From: Hungatella sp. UBA4396
Lineage (GTDB): Bacteria > Bacillota > Clostridia > Lachnospirales > Lachnospiraceae
NCBI GenBank assembly: GCA_002389905.1
Contig: DGRE01000031.1
Location: forward strand, 1-64,000
Length of the DNA stretch: 64,000 nucleotides
Reading direction: 5' to 3'
Below are positions 50,611-59,427 of this stretch, piece after piece. Each line of letters starts with the position of its first letter. Positions within the stretch are counted from its first letter, which is position 1. Under the pieces are notes generated by a model, which searched no databases, was not told where the DNA came from, and saw only the letters and a list, made by a program, of their open reading frames with translations. The translations under genes were made by a program, and so were the position numbers.

Positions 50611-51787
50611 AGAAAATCATAATTTTGATGAAATCATTGACCGGAAGAATACGAGCTGTATTAAATATGACTTTGCTGCCCAAAGAGGAAAGCCGGAGAA
50701 TATTCTTCCCCTGTGGGTGGCTGATATGGACTTTAAGGTATCAGAAAAGGTTTTAGAGGCCATTCATCAGCGGGTGGACCACGGTATATTTGGCTACACC
50801 GAGTCGGGTGACCAGTATTTTGAGGCGATTCAGGGCTGGATGGAGAAAAGGCATGGGTGGACTGTAGAAAGAAACTGGCTGGTCAAGACCCCCGGTGTCG
50901 TGTTTGCCCTGGCAATGGCGGTGAAGGCTTTTACAGAGCCTGGAGACGCCGTTCTGATTCAGCAGCCGGTATACTATCCTTTCAGTGAGGTCATTAAGGA
51001 CAATGACCGGGTTATTGTGGACAGCTCTCTGGTTTTGGGCGAGGATGGAAAGTATCACATGGATTTTGAGGATTTTGAAAAGAAGGCAGAGGAACATCAT
51101 GTAAAGCTGTTCCTGTTATGCAATCCCCACAATCCGGTGGGGAGAGTCTGGAGCAGAGAGGAGCTGGAGCGGCTGGGAGAAATCTGCATACGAAAAGATA
51201 TTATAATTGTCAGCGATGAGATACATCAGGACTTCGTGCTTCAGGGAAAACATCAGGTATTTGCGGATATAAGCAAGGAACTGAGAGACAGGACTGTTAC
51301 CTGTACGGCTCCCAGCAAAACCTTTAACCTGGCCGGACTTCAGATTTCCAACATTTTTATTTCCAATCCCAAGCTGAGAGCCAGGTTCCGCAAGCAGATG
51401 TCCGCTTCCGGCTACAGCCAGTTAAACACCTTAGGCCTCATTGCCTGCGAGGCTTCATATCAGTATGGGGCGGAATGGCATGATCAGCTTATGGAATATT
51501 TAAAAGCCAATCTTTCTTATGTAAGGGAGTACTTAAAGGAAAAGATCAGCAAAGTCAAGCTGACCCCGCCGGAAGGCACCTATTTGATCTGGCTGGATTT
51601 TCGGGAACTGGGTCTGACAGAAGAGGAGAGAGAGGACCTGATCGTCAACAAGGCAGGGCTTTGGCTGGACAGCGGTTCCATGTTCGGGCCTGCGGGAGAA
51701 GGATTTGAACGAATCAACATCGCCTGCCCCCGGTCCATCCTGGAACTGGCCTTACAGAAGCTGGAACAGGCTGTAAATGCAATATAA
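50603..51787 (+). CDS. patB: MalY/PatB-type aminotransferase, cystathionine beta-lyase
   Basis: This fold-type I PLP enzyme of 394 residues is of the MalY/PatB class, which splits cystathionine to homocysteine, pyruvate and ammonia. Features are ILPLWVADMDFKVSEKVLEA near residue 38, the IFGYTESGDQYFEAI segment, LLCNPHNPVGRVWSREEL near residue 170, IIVSDEIHQDF near 201 and the Schiff-base Lys in TAPSKTFNLAGLQ near 236. I start at the ATG at 50603, with GGAG ten bases upstream. It is translationally coupled to the preceding cystathionine enzyme, which supports the beta-lyase call. Confidence 0.9.
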   Translation: MCKENHNFDEIIDRKNTSCIKYDFAAQRGKPENILPLWVADMDFKVSEKVLEAIHQRVDHGIFGYTESGDQYFEAIQGWMEKRHGWTVERNWLVKTPGVVFALAMAVKAFTEPGDAVLIQQPVYYPFSEVIKDNDRVIVDSSLVLGEDGKYHMDFEDFEKKAEEHHVKLFLLCNPHNPVGRVWSREELERLGEICIRKDIIIVSDEIHQDFVLQGKHQVFADISKELRDRTVTCTAPSKTFNLAGLQISNIFISNPKLRARFRKQMSASGYSQLNTLGLIACEASYQYGAEWHDQLMEYLKANLSYVREYLKEKISKVKLTPPEGTYLIWLDFRELGLTEEEREDLIVNKAGLWLDSGSMFGPAGEGFERINIACPRSILELALQKLEQAVNAI

Positions 51788-51808
51788 AAGATTTTCAGAA
51801 ATAAAGTA

Positions 51809-51837
51809 TTGACACATTTCGTATGATGTATTAATAT
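51809..51837 (+). promoter_or_regulatory. cysK promoter
   Basis: Consensus TTGACA (51809-51814), a 17-base spacer and TAATAT (51832-51837). Confidence 0.88.
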
Positions 51838-51853
51838 AATTATATCATATAAA

Positions 51854-51926
51854 CCTATTAAACATATAGGAAATGAGAGAATGGTCAAACGGGAAAGAGC
51901 GGGTGCCATTCGGGCAGCCGCTTTTT
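51854..51926 (+). promoter_or_regulatory. cysK leader: operator-like dyad and leader terminator
   Basis: CCTAT-N7-ATAGG (51854-51870) lies just after the expected transcription start, a repressor position. AGCGG-TGCC and GGCA-CCGCT arms (51898-51922, one G/G mismatch) followed by TTTTT form an intrinsic terminator 52 bases before the cysK start. Transcript attenuation is therefore possible. No T-box sequence is visible. Confidence 0.7.
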
Positions 51927-51977
51927 GCCATATCATTTCGTATAAAATCAAAAAATATATAAACGGAGGTAAGGAAG

Positions 51978-52910
51978 ATGGGAACGATTAAAGAAAGTGC
52001 AATAGAACTGATTGGAGGAACACCGGTACTGAAGTTAAACCGTTACAGTGAGGTGGAAGGAATTGAAGGAGTCACCCTTTTGGCTAAGCTGGAATATTTA
52101 AATCCGGCTGGTTCTGTAAAGGACAGAATCTCTCTTGCCATGATTGAGGATGCAGAAGAAAAAGGAGTTTTAAAGCCTGGATCAACCATCATTGAGCCCA
52201 CTTCCGGAAATACGGGAATCGGCCTGGCTGCTGTAGCTGCAGCCAAGGGCTACCGCACCGTTCTGACTCTTCCCGATACCATGAGTGTGGAGCGGAGAAA
52301 TTTATTAAAGGCCTACGGTGCAGAGCTGGAGCTGACTGAGGGAGCAAAGGGCATGAGAGGTGCCATTGAAAGGGCGGAAGAGCTGAAGCAGACCATATCT
52401 GGTTCTGTGATCCTGGGCCAGTTTGATAACCCGGCCAATCCCAAGGTGCATAAGGAAACCACCGGCCCGGAAATCTGGGAGCAGACCGATGGAAATGTGG
52501 ATATTTTTGTGTCAGGCGTGGGAACAGGCGGAACCATTACCGGAGTCGGAGAATATTTAAAAGAGAAGAATCCGGGAGTTAAAATCGTAGCAGTGGAGCC
52601 GGCAAGCAGCCCGGTGCTCTCAGGAGGAAAGCCAGGACCTCATAAGATTCAGGGAATTGGCGCAGGCTTTGTACCGACTGTGTTAAATACCGGGATTTAT
52701 GATGAAGTCATCACCGTTGAAAATGAGGACGCTTTTAAAGAAGGAAAGACATTTGCAGTGACAGAGGGAATTTTGGTGGGAATCTCTTCCGGCGCGGCCT
52801 TAAGAGCTGCAAAGCTGTTGGCAGAAAGGCCGGAAAACAAGGGAAAAACCATTGTGGTTCTGCTGCCGGATTCCGGTGACAGATACTTGTCAACTCCTTT
52901 ATTCGGCTAA
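51978..52910 (+). CDS. cysK: cysteine synthase A (O-acetylserine sulfhydrylase)
   Basis: CysK makes cysteine from O-acetylserine and sulfide. The 310-residue protein has the PLP Lys in NPAGSVKDRISLAMI near residue 46, the substrate loop EPTSGNTGIGLAAVAAAKGY near 73, the FDNPANPKVHKETTGPEIW segment, the PLP phosphate loop SGVGTGGTITGVGEYL near 180 and GISSGAALRAA near 268. The strong GGAGGTAAGGAAG ribosome site and consensus promoter indicate high expression when not repressed. A long inverted repeat follows the gene. Confidence 0.95.
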   Translation: MGTIKESAIELIGGTPVLKLNRYSEVEGIEGVTLLAKLEYLNPAGSVKDRISLAMIEDAEEKGVLKPGSTIIEPTSGNTGIGLAAVAAAKGYRTVLTLPDTMSVERRNLLKAYGAELELTEGAKGMRGAIERAEELKQTISGSVILGQFDNPANPKVHKETTGPEIWEQTDGNVDIFVSGVGTGGTITGVGEYLKEKNPGVKIVAVEPASSPVLSGGKPGPHKIQGIGAGFVPTVLNTGIYDEVITVENEDAFKEGKTFAVTEGILVGISSGAALRAAKLLAERPENKGKTIVVLLPDSGDRYLSTPLFG

Positions 52911-52948
52911 CACGTGCATGCTCATTAAGAGAAAATAAGTAATTTCCC

Positions 52949-52989
52949 AATACAACTGGTTATAAGGTTTTTTTATAACCAGTTGTATT
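52949..52989 (+). terminator. perfect 17-bp stem-loop after cysK
   Basis: Arms 52949-52965 and 52973-52989 (core ACAACTGGTTAT / ATAACCAGTTGT) pair perfectly around a 7-base loop. The T run is within the loop rather than after the stem, so this is an unusual terminator or an RNA/DNA control element. Confidence 0.65.
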
Positions 52990-53009
52990 ATATATGTATT
53001 ACATATATA
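52989..53009 (+). promoter_or_regulatory. 10-bp-arm dyad before the M20D-metNIQ operon
   Basis: TATATATGTA-T-TACATATATA is a perfect inverted repeat. It lies 90-110 bases before the start codon and is a plausible operator. Confidence 0.5.
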
Positions 53010-53099
53010 CATGCTGGAATGGTATGATGATAATGTAAAAGAAGTAAAGTTATTTTATCAATATGTTAGCATCTTTATTTAGGAAAGGTTGGACTGCTT

Positions 53100-54281
53100 A
53101 TGTCTCATTCTACATTTTATAACCAGATTACAGAAACCTTTCATTGGTTTCATCAAAACCCTGAACTGCCTTTTGAAGAATACGAGACAACTGGCCGGAT
53201 CCGTGAGTTCTTAGAATATCATCATATCCATATTTTGGACCTGGATTTAAAAACCGGGCTGGCGGCAGAGATTCAAGGAGCAGAAGAAGGCCCGGTCATT
53301 GCCCTGCGCTGTGATATTGATGCCCTGCCCGTGGAAGAAGAAACTCAATTGCCATATGCTTCTGCAGCGGCGGGAAAAATGCATGCCTGCGGACACGACT
53401 TTCATACTGCAGTGATGCTGTATGTGGCCAAAAAACTGCAGGAACAGCGGGAGCATTTACAGGGAAAGGTGAAAATTCTGTTTCAGCCTGCCGAGGAATC
53501 CTCTGTCGGGGCTTTGGAGGTAATAAAAACAGGAGTGCTTGATGATGTGGAGGCGATTTACGGTCTGCATATTGAAATCAATCAGCCGGTAGGGTCTGTG
53601 GGAATCACCTCAGGAAGCGTAACTGCTGCTGTAGACCGGTTTATCGTCAGGCTCACCGGAAAAGGCACTCATGCCGCTCACCCTCAGGACGGAATCGATC
53701 CGGTTCTTGTAGCCTCCCAAATTGTAACCCTTGCCCAAAGCATTGTCAGCCGTAACCTTGATCCCTTTTCCCAGGGCCTGCTCAGTATCACACGGGTGAG
53801 TGCAGGCAATACCTGGAATGTGATCCCGCAGACAGCTGAGCTGGAGGGAACGGTACGCACCATGGGCAGGCATAACCGCAGACTGGTGGAAGAACGCTTT
53901 CGTACCCTGGTCCAGCACATTGCCCTGTCCCAGGGCGCAGAGGCAGAAATTGATTGGTTTGCAGATCCTCCTGCCACAGACAATGCCCCATGTTTTGAAC
54001 CGGTTGCTTCTACTGTTGCAACAGAACTGGGATTAGAAATCACGGTTCCTTCCCCATCTCTGGGAGGCGAAGATTTTGCTTTTTATCAGGAAATGATTCC
54101 GGGATTTTTCATTCACATCGGCACGGGGAAATCTTATCCCAACCATCACCCCAAATTCCAGGTGGATACCAATGCCCTGGAACCGGCAGTTGATTATTTT
54201 ACGGCATTAGCGCAAAAAACACTTATTGCCATAAAAAGCGGGGAATTAATACCAGTGCAGAGGGAGGCATCTGATGATTGA
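53100..54281 (+). CDS. M20D family amidohydrolase (N-acyl amino acid deacylase type)
   Basis: This metal-dependent hydrolase of 393 residues has the M20D motifs: ALRCDIDALPVEE near residue 67, the HACGHDFHTAV metal site near 99, FQPAEE near 132 (catalytic Glu), GLHIEINQPVGSVG and a dimerisation domain with KGTHAAHPQDG. LGGEDFAFYQE near 320 gives another ligand. Its stop overlaps metN by eight bases, making it part of the metNIQ operon. Relatives remove acetyl groups from N-acetyl-cysteine or S-adducts, so scavenging of N-acylated sulfur amino acids is likely here (inference from context). Confidence 0.85.
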   Translation: MSHSTFYNQITETFHWFHQNPELPFEEYETTGRIREFLEYHHIHILDLDLKTGLAAEIQGAEEGPVIALRCDIDALPVEEETQLPYASAAAGKMHACGHDFHTAVMLYVAKKLQEQREHLQGKVKILFQPAEESSVGALEVIKTGVLDDVEAIYGLHIEINQPVGSVGITSGSVTAAVDRFIVRLTGKGTHAAHPQDGIDPVLVASQIVTLAQSIVSRNLDPFSQGLLSITRVSAGNTWNVIPQTAELEGTVRTMGRHNRRLVEERFRTLVQHIALSQGAEAEIDWFADPPATDNAPCFEPVASTVATELGLEITVPSPSLGGEDFAFYQEMIPGFFIHIGTGKSYPNHHPKFQVDTNALEPAVDYFTALAQKTLIAIKSGELIPVQREASDD

Positions 54282-55323
54282 AATTCAAAACGTGAGCAAG
54301 CGGTTTGATTCTGCCTCAGGGGAAGTTCTTGCCCTGAGGCAGGTCAGCCTTACAGTGGAAAAGGGCGATATTTTCGGAGTGATCGGATTCAGCGGAGCAG
54401 GCAAATCAACTCTGGTACGGTTGGTAAACCTTCTGGAGCGTCCGTCAGAAGGGCGTGTGCTGGTGGACGGAACAGATATCACTACCCTGTCAATGCCAGA
54501 CTTACGTAAACTCAGAAAAAATATCGGCATGATTTTCCAGCAATTCAATTTGCTTCAGTCCAAATCTGTTTTTCAGAATATAGCGGCACCCCTGATATTG
54601 AACAAAGTGCCGAAACAAGACATTGAAAGACGGGTAAAAGAGCTGCTGCAGTTTGTGGAGCTTGAGGATAAGGCAAACACCAATGTATCAAGGCTTTCAG
54701 GCGGTCAGAAGCAGCGGGTCGGCATAGCCCGTGCTCTTGCCACAAATCCCAGCATCTTACTTTGTGATGAAGCTACAAGTGCTTTGGACCCAAAGACCAC
54801 TGATTCTATTTTAGAGCTTTTAAAAAAGATAAACAGAGAGCTGAACGTTACCATTCTCTTGATCACCCATGAAATGAATGTCATTTGCAATGTGTGCACC
54901 AAGGTTGCGGTTATGGACAGCGGAAGTGTCCTTGAGCAAGGCACGGTCCTTGAAGTATTTGGCAATCCCCAGCATAAGATCACCAAAAGCTTTGTAAAAA
55001 CCGTGATCAATGACAGCATACCCCCAAGCCTGGTTCAGAATATTCGGAATAATCAGAATCAAGGCCAGATTTTCCGCCTGCGTTTTCAGGGAGATACGGC
55101 TGGAAAACCTTTGCTGTATCGGATCAGTACAGAGTTTCATATGGAAAACAGCATTTTGTTTGCCACTGTTTGTGAGCTTCAGGGAGTTGTATTCAGTATT
55201 ATGATTGTCCAGGTGTCTGGTACCAAACAGAAGCTGGATGAGATACAGAAATTTATTGAGGATTCCAAGGTTCAGGTTGAAGTCTTAAGTTTGACAAGGG
55301 AAGGTGAAGATAAGAATGATTGA
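54274..55323 (+). CDS. metN: methionine ABC transporter ATPase MetN
   Basis: MetN energises methionine uptake. The 349-residue protein has Walker A GFSGAGKST near residue 37, GMIFQQFNLL near 86, the signature LSGGQKQRVGIARAL near 140 and Walker B ILLCDEATSALDP near 161. The C-terminal NIL domain (about 265-345), with FHMENSILFATVCELQGVVF, is the regulatory methionine-binding part. It overlaps the M20D gene upstream and metI downstream by eight bases each. Confidence 0.92.
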   Translation: MIEIQNVSKRFDSASGEVLALRQVSLTVEKGDIFGVIGFSGAGKSTLVRLVNLLERPSEGRVLVDGTDITTLSMPDLRKLRKNIGMIFQQFNLLQSKSVFQNIAAPLILNKVPKQDIERRVKELLQFVELEDKANTNVSRLSGGQKQRVGIARALATNPSILLCDEATSALDPKTTDSILELLKKINRELNVTILLITHEMNVICNVCTKVAVMDSGSVLEQGTVLEVFGNPQHKITKSFVKTVINDSIPPSLVQNIRNNQNQGQIFRLRFQGDTAGKPLLYRISTEFHMENSILFATVCELQGVVFSIMIVQVSGTKQKLDEIQKFIEDSKVQVEVLSLTREGEDKND

Positions 55324-55984
55324 GCAATATTTAGACATTACCGGTGAACAACTGGCAGCAGCAGCCGGTCAGACCATATATATGCTGTTCTGGGGTCTGG
55401 TATTGGGATCACTTTTAGGAATTCCCCTTGGAATTCTTCTCACCATTACACGCAAAGGCGGCATTCTGCAAAACAAAGTAATCTATGAGCTGATTAATTA
55501 TACAATCAACATTGTGCGTTCTGTGCCTTATATCATTTTGATGGTGGCAATTATGCCGCTGACAAAAATCATAGTGGGAACCCGCATCGGTACCCAGGCT
55601 GCCCTGGTTTCCCTGGTATTTTACATAACGCCTTTTCTTTCCCGCCTGATAGAAAGCTCCCTGCTTGAAGTAGATAAAGGAATCGTCGAGGCAGCAGAGG
55701 CTATGGGAGCCACCCCTTTGCAGATAATCTGGTACTTTTTACTGCCGGAAGCAATGGGCTCGTTGATTTTGGCTCTGACCACAGGCACCATCGGGCTTTT
55801 GGGTGCAACGGCTATGGCAGGTGCCATTGGCGGAGGCGGAGTGGGAACTCTGGCTTTAACCTATGGCTATCAGCAATTTAATACCCCCTTGATGATTACA
55901 ACTGTAATTGTGCTGATTGTGTTTGTTCAGTTAATTCAAGGGTTTGGAAATTATTTATCAAAACGTGTCAGAACACGTAAATAA
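55316..55984 (+). CDS. metI: methionine ABC transporter permease MetI
   Basis: This membrane subunit of 222 residues has five hydrophobic helices. MetI features are TIYMLFWGLVLGSLLGIPLG near residue 20, NIVRSVPYIILMVAIMPLTK near residue 64 and the EAA coupling loop IVEAAEAMGATPLQIIWYFL near residue 124. I start at the ATG at 55316 behind GAAGGTGA; an upstream GTG at 55304 lies in frame but lacks a spaced ribosome site. Confidence 0.92.
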   Translation: MIEQYLDITGEQLAAAAGQTIYMLFWGLVLGSLLGIPLGILLTITRKGGILQNKVIYELINYTINIVRSVPYIILMVAIMPLTKIIVGTRIGTQAALVSLVFYITPFLSRLIESSLLEVDKGIVEAAEAMGATPLQIIWYFLLPEAMGSLILALTTGTIGLLGATAMAGAIGGGGVGTLALTYGYQQFNTPLMITTVIVLIVFVQLIQGFGNYLSKRVRTRK

Positions 55985-55998
55985 AGGAGAATGTTATT

Positions 55999-56823
55999 AT
56001 GAAAAAATTAGGATTAGCTGTGATTACTGCTTTACTTGCCATTGCTGTAATAGGATGTGCACCAAAGAACGAAAGCAAGACCGGTCAGGAGAAGACAACA
56101 TTAAAATACGGCAAAGCGGCAGGGCCCTATACCGTATTATTTGAAGAGGCAGTAAAGCCCATTCTGGAGAAGCAGGGATATCAATTGGAGGTGGTTGATT
56201 TTTCCGATCTTCTGCAAAATGACACTGCTTTGAATGAGGGCGAAATCGACTTTAACGTAGAACAGCACATAGCTTATGCTGAAAATTTCAATAAAAGCCA
56301 AAATGGAAACCTTGTCCCCATTTCCCCTATCCCAACAGTTCCCGCCGGATTATTTTCCGCAAAACACACTTCTGTGGAGGCCATCACCGACGGCGCTGTG
56401 GTGGCAGTGCCAAATGATGCTTCCAACACGGCACGGGCTTACGCACTTTTGCAAAAGGCCGGCTGGATTAAACTCAATCCCGATGTTGATCTTGGAACAG
56501 TGAAACAATCCGATATCATTGAAAACAAGTACAACATTGAATTTGTGGAAATGGACTCTCTGAATATTCCGCCTGCTCTGGATGATTTTGATTTTGCAGT
56601 TATTACGGGAAGCATTGTCTATAATGCAGGCATCGACCCATCTACTGCCATTTTACAGGAAGATATTTTAGAGCACCTGGTTTTGCAGGTAGTTGTAAAG
56701 GAAGAAAACAAAGATACGAAATGGGCAAAGGACATCGCAGCAGCTTACCATTCTGATGAATTTAAAGAGTATATGAAAAAGAACAACACAGGTCTGTGGT
56801 TTGTTCCTGAGGAATTGCAATAA
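55999..56823 (+). CDS. metQ: methionine ABC transporter substrate-binding lipoprotein MetQ
   Basis: This 274-residue precursor has a lipoprotein signal with the Cys in AVIGCAPKN near residue 20. The mature protein has NlpA/MetQ features: LKYGKAAGPYTVLFEEAVKP, VDFSDLLQNDTALNEGEID, the FNVEQHIAYAENFNKSQ segment and AVVAVPNDASNTARAYALLQ. AAAGGAGAATG precedes the ATG. It completes a metNIQ importer. Relatives bind methionine, methionine sulfoxide or other derivatives; with the M20D amidohydrolase upstream, an N-acyl or modified substrate is possible. Confidence 0.92.
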   Translation: MKKLGLAVITALLAIAVIGCAPKNESKTGQEKTTLKYGKAAGPYTVLFEEAVKPILEKQGYQLEVVDFSDLLQNDTALNEGEIDFNVEQHIAYAENFNKSQNGNLVPISPIPTVPAGLFSAKHTSVEAITDGAVVAVPNDASNTARAYALLQKAGWIKLNPDVDLGTVKQSDIIENKYNIEFVEMDSLNIPPALDDFDFAVITGSIVYNAGIDPSTAILQEDILEHLVLQVVVKEENKDTKWAKDIAAAYHSDEFKEYMKKNNTGLWFVPEELQ

Positions 56824-56918
56824 ACGCAGAAAAGAAGATCGTGCATAAGACTGTGAATCCGTGTATAATGAGGATAGAAAACTTAAAGTCACTCAATATA
56901 AAAAGAGTAGGGGGTCAC

Positions 56919-58070
56919 ATGATTCAGAGAAGCAGAATTGTAAACCAATTTAAAAAAATGGTGGAATTTGATTCCGAAACTTACCAGGAGCGGGAAATCG
57001 CCGATTATCTGGCAAAAGAACTGGAACAGCTTGGCTTTCAGGTGTGGGAAGACGATGCAGGCTTTCGCCTGAAAGAGAAGATACCTTCCTACGGCGATGC
57101 TGTTCCCACGGGAAACTTATATGGATTTTTAAAAGGAAACAAGGATTCTGAGCCTATCTTGCTGTCCGCCCATATGGATACGGTAAAGCCAGGCATTGGG
57201 AAGCGGGCTGTTGAGGATGAAAACGGAAGAATCACATCAGAAGGGGATACTATACTGGGAGCTGATGACCTTTCCGGAATTGCCGCTATCCTGGAGGCAG
57301 TCAGGGTGATCCGGGAAAATAATCTCCCTCACCCGGATATTGAGGTGTTGTTTCCTGTTGCAGAGGAAAATTACGGAAAAGGCAGCCAGCTTGCCGATTA
57401 TTCCAGAATCAAGTCAAAACAGGCATATGTGTTTGATTTAAGCGGGGAAATCGGTCTGGCCGCAACAGCAGCCCCCACTTTGCTTTCCTTTGAAATTAAA
57501 GTAAAGGGCAGAAATGCCCATGCAGGCTTTTGCCCCCAGCTTGGAATCAATGCTATTGAAATCGCAGCCAAGGCTATTGCGCAATTAAAGCAGGGCTGGG
57601 TGGATGAAGAAACCACCGTAAATATTGGAAAGATCAGCGGCGGGAAACAGACCAACATTGTTTCCGATGAGTGTGTTGTATTGGGAGAAATCCGCAGTTT
57701 AAAAGACCATAAGGCAATGGAGCAGTGGAGCAAGGTCAGAGCGGCCTTTGAAGAAACGGCTTCCGGCTTTAAGGGCAGCTGTGAAATTCTCTTTGAAAAG
57801 CAGATCGAAGCTTATGAAATAGGCGATGAAGAGGAAGTGGTCAGACGGTTTAAGGGGGTATGCGCTTCCTTAGGACTGAAGGGAACTACCCAGTATACCC
57901 TGGGAGGAAGTGACAACAATCACTTTGTCCGAAACGGAATCAGAGGAATTGTGGTTTCCTGCGGAATGAATGAAGTCCACACGCCTGATGAATACACCAC
58001 AGCAGAAGAGCTTGAGCGGTGTGCCCGCCTGGCCCTTGGACTTTTGACTTGGGAATCAAATAAAAAATAA
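56919..58070 (+). CDS. M20 family peptidase (PepT/tripeptidase-like)
   Basis: The 383-residue zinc peptidase resembles peptidase T-like members of M20. Metal and catalytic motifs are LLSAHMDTVKPG near residue 85, ILGADDLSGIAAILEAVRV near residue 110, FPVAEENYGKGSQLADYSRI near residue 147 (catalytic Glu-Glu), and GGSDNNHFVRNG near residue 326. A lid domain with KVKGRNAHAGFCPQLG lies between. I start at 56919, after GTAGGGGGT; longer in-frame starts extend into the intergenic region. It follows metQ by 95 bases and is closed by a strong terminator. It could release amino acids from imported peptides. Confidence 0.88.
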   Translation: MIQRSRIVNQFKKMVEFDSETYQEREIADYLAKELEQLGFQVWEDDAGFRLKEKIPSYGDAVPTGNLYGFLKGNKDSEPILLSAHMDTVKPGIGKRAVEDENGRITSEGDTILGADDLSGIAAILEAVRVIRENNLPHPDIEVLFPVAEENYGKGSQLADYSRIKSKQAYVFDLSGEIGLAATAAPTLLSFEIKVKGRNAHAGFCPQLGINAIEIAAKAIAQLKQGWVDEETTVNIGKISGGKQTNIVSDECVVLGEIRSLKDHKAMEQWSKVRAAFEETASGFKGSCEILFEKQIEAYEIGDEEEVVRRFKGVCASLGLKGTTQYTLGGSDNNHFVRNGIRGIVVSCGMNEVHTPDEYTTAEELERCARLALGLLTWESNKK

Positions 58071-58072
58071 AG

Positions 58073-58137
58073 AAAAACGTGCTGTAAAATCCGTTATGCC
58101 GCTTCCATTTTGGCATTGGATGTTACAGCACGTTTTT
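58073..58137 (+). terminator. terminator after the M20 peptidase
   Basis: AAAAACGTGCTGTAA pairs with TTACAGCACGTTTTT across a 35-base loop that also contains ATGCC/GGCAT pairing. Confidence 0.88.
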
Positions 58138-58171
58138 GTGAATAAGGAATGCAGAAAGAAGGCTGTATATA

Positions 58172-58202
58172 TTGACAACGACATACTGATATGCTAGTAT
58201 GT
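58172..58202 (+). promoter_or_regulatory. uxuA promoter with operator dyad
   Basis: TTGACA (58172-58177), a 17-base spacer and TAGTAT (58195-58200). ACATACT-N8-AGTATGT (58181-58202) is a 7-bp-arm dyad covering the spacer and -10, a typical repressor position. Confidence 0.75.
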
Positions 58203-58288
58203 AAACAACAGCATTGAAGGTTTTAATAATGAAATGCCGGCCGGAAACGGCAATATATACAATATAAATTTAAGGAGGTTTCACCAAT

Positions 58289-59362
58289 ATGAAGATGACA
58301 TTTAGATGGTTTGGAGAAAATGATGACAGTGTTTCCTTAAAGCAGATCCGCCAGATTCCTGGCTGTTCAGGTCTGATGGGCGTATTGACCCAGTATGCAG
58401 CAGGAGAGGTATGGCCTCTGGAGGTAATCCAGGAATATGTAAAGCAGGTTCATGATGCGGGCCTGGAAGTGGAAGTAATTGAAAGTGTTAATGTTCACGA
58501 AGACATTAAGATGGGCGTTCCTTCCCGTGACAAGTATATTGACAATTACATCACCACCATCCGTAATCTGGCACAGTGTGGCGTAAAAGTAATCGTTTAT
58601 AACTTTATGCCTGTATTTGACTGGCTGAGAACGGACCTGGCTCATGATATTGAAGATGGTTCCAATGTGTTATATTACGATGACGCAGAACTTCAGGGCA
58701 TGACTCCCTTAAAGCTGGTTGAAAATACCACAAAGAATTCCAAGGGCTTTTCTCTGCCAGGCTGGGAGCCGGAGCGTTTGAAGGAATTGGAAGGTGTTCT
58801 GGAAGTTTATAAGAATATTTCCCCGGACCAGTTAAGGGAGAATTATAAATATTTCCTTGAGAAGGTAATACCGGTTTGCGAGGAATTGGGAATCCGTATG
58901 GCAGTTCATCCCGATGATCCGGCATGGCCCATTTTTGGACTGCCAAGAATCGCTCATTCTAAGGAGGATTTTGACAAGATCATTAATCTGGTGGACAGCC
59001 GTGCCAACGCACTTTGCTTATGTACAGGCTCTCTTGGCTCTAATCCGGCCAACAACACTCCGGAAATTATCCGCCATTTTGGAGAGCTGGACCGCATTGC
59101 CTGCGCTCATGTGCGCAATGTGAAGTTCCTGGGAGAGAAGAGGTTCAGGGAAGCTTCCCACCTTTCTTCTGATGGAGATCTGGACATGTTTGAAATCATG
59201 AAAGCACTTCATGATACCAAATTTGACGGATATATTCGTCCGGACCATGGCCGTATGATCTGGGGAGAAGAAGCCAGACCAGGTTATGGACTTTATGACA
59301 GAGCACTGGGAATCATGTATTTAAATGGAATCTGGGAGTCTTTGGAAAAGATGAATAAGTAA
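58289..59362 (+). CDS. uxuA: mannonate dehydratase
   Basis: UxuA converts D-mannonate to 2-keto-3-deoxygluconate in glucuronate breakdown. The 357-residue TIM-barrel protein has MTFRWFGENDDSVSLKQIRQ at the start, VIESVNVHEDIKMG near residue 65, VIVYNFMPVFDWLRTDL near residue 102, RMAVHPDDPAWPIFGLPRI near residue 210, the metal region LCLCTGSLGSNPANN and YIRPDHGRMIWGE near the end. GGAGG precedes the ATG. No uxaC, uxuB or kdg genes are nearby, so it stands alone behind its own repressor-type promoter. Confidence 0.94.
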   Translation: MKMTFRWFGENDDSVSLKQIRQIPGCSGLMGVLTQYAAGEVWPLEVIQEYVKQVHDAGLEVEVIESVNVHEDIKMGVPSRDKYIDNYITTIRNLAQCGVKVIVYNFMPVFDWLRTDLAHDIEDGSNVLYYDDAELQGMTPLKLVENTTKNSKGFSLPGWEPERLKELEGVLEVYKNISPDQLRENYKYFLEKVIPVCEELGIRMAVHPDDPAWPIFGLPRIAHSKEDFDKIINLVDSRANALCLCTGSLGSNPANNTPEIIRHFGELDRIACAHVRNVKFLGEKRFREASHLSSDGDLDMFEIMKALHDTKFDGYIRPDHGRMIWGEEARPGYGLYDRALGIMYLNGIWESLEKMNK

Positions 59363-59376
59363 TTTTGGAAATATTG

Positions 59377-59427
59377 GGATGCCGTCTGATAGCGAATCGT
59401 GGTTATCAGGCAGCATCCTGTTTTTAT
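59377..59427 (+). terminator. terminator after uxuA
   Basis: GGATGC plus CTGATA pair with TATCAG plus GCATCC around an 11-base loop, followed by TGTTTTTA. Confidence 0.85.

Noticed and set aside
51838..51977. T-box leader before cysK
   Set aside because: No TGG-ACC-GCG T-box sequence or specifier stem is visible; only a short terminator hairpin is present.
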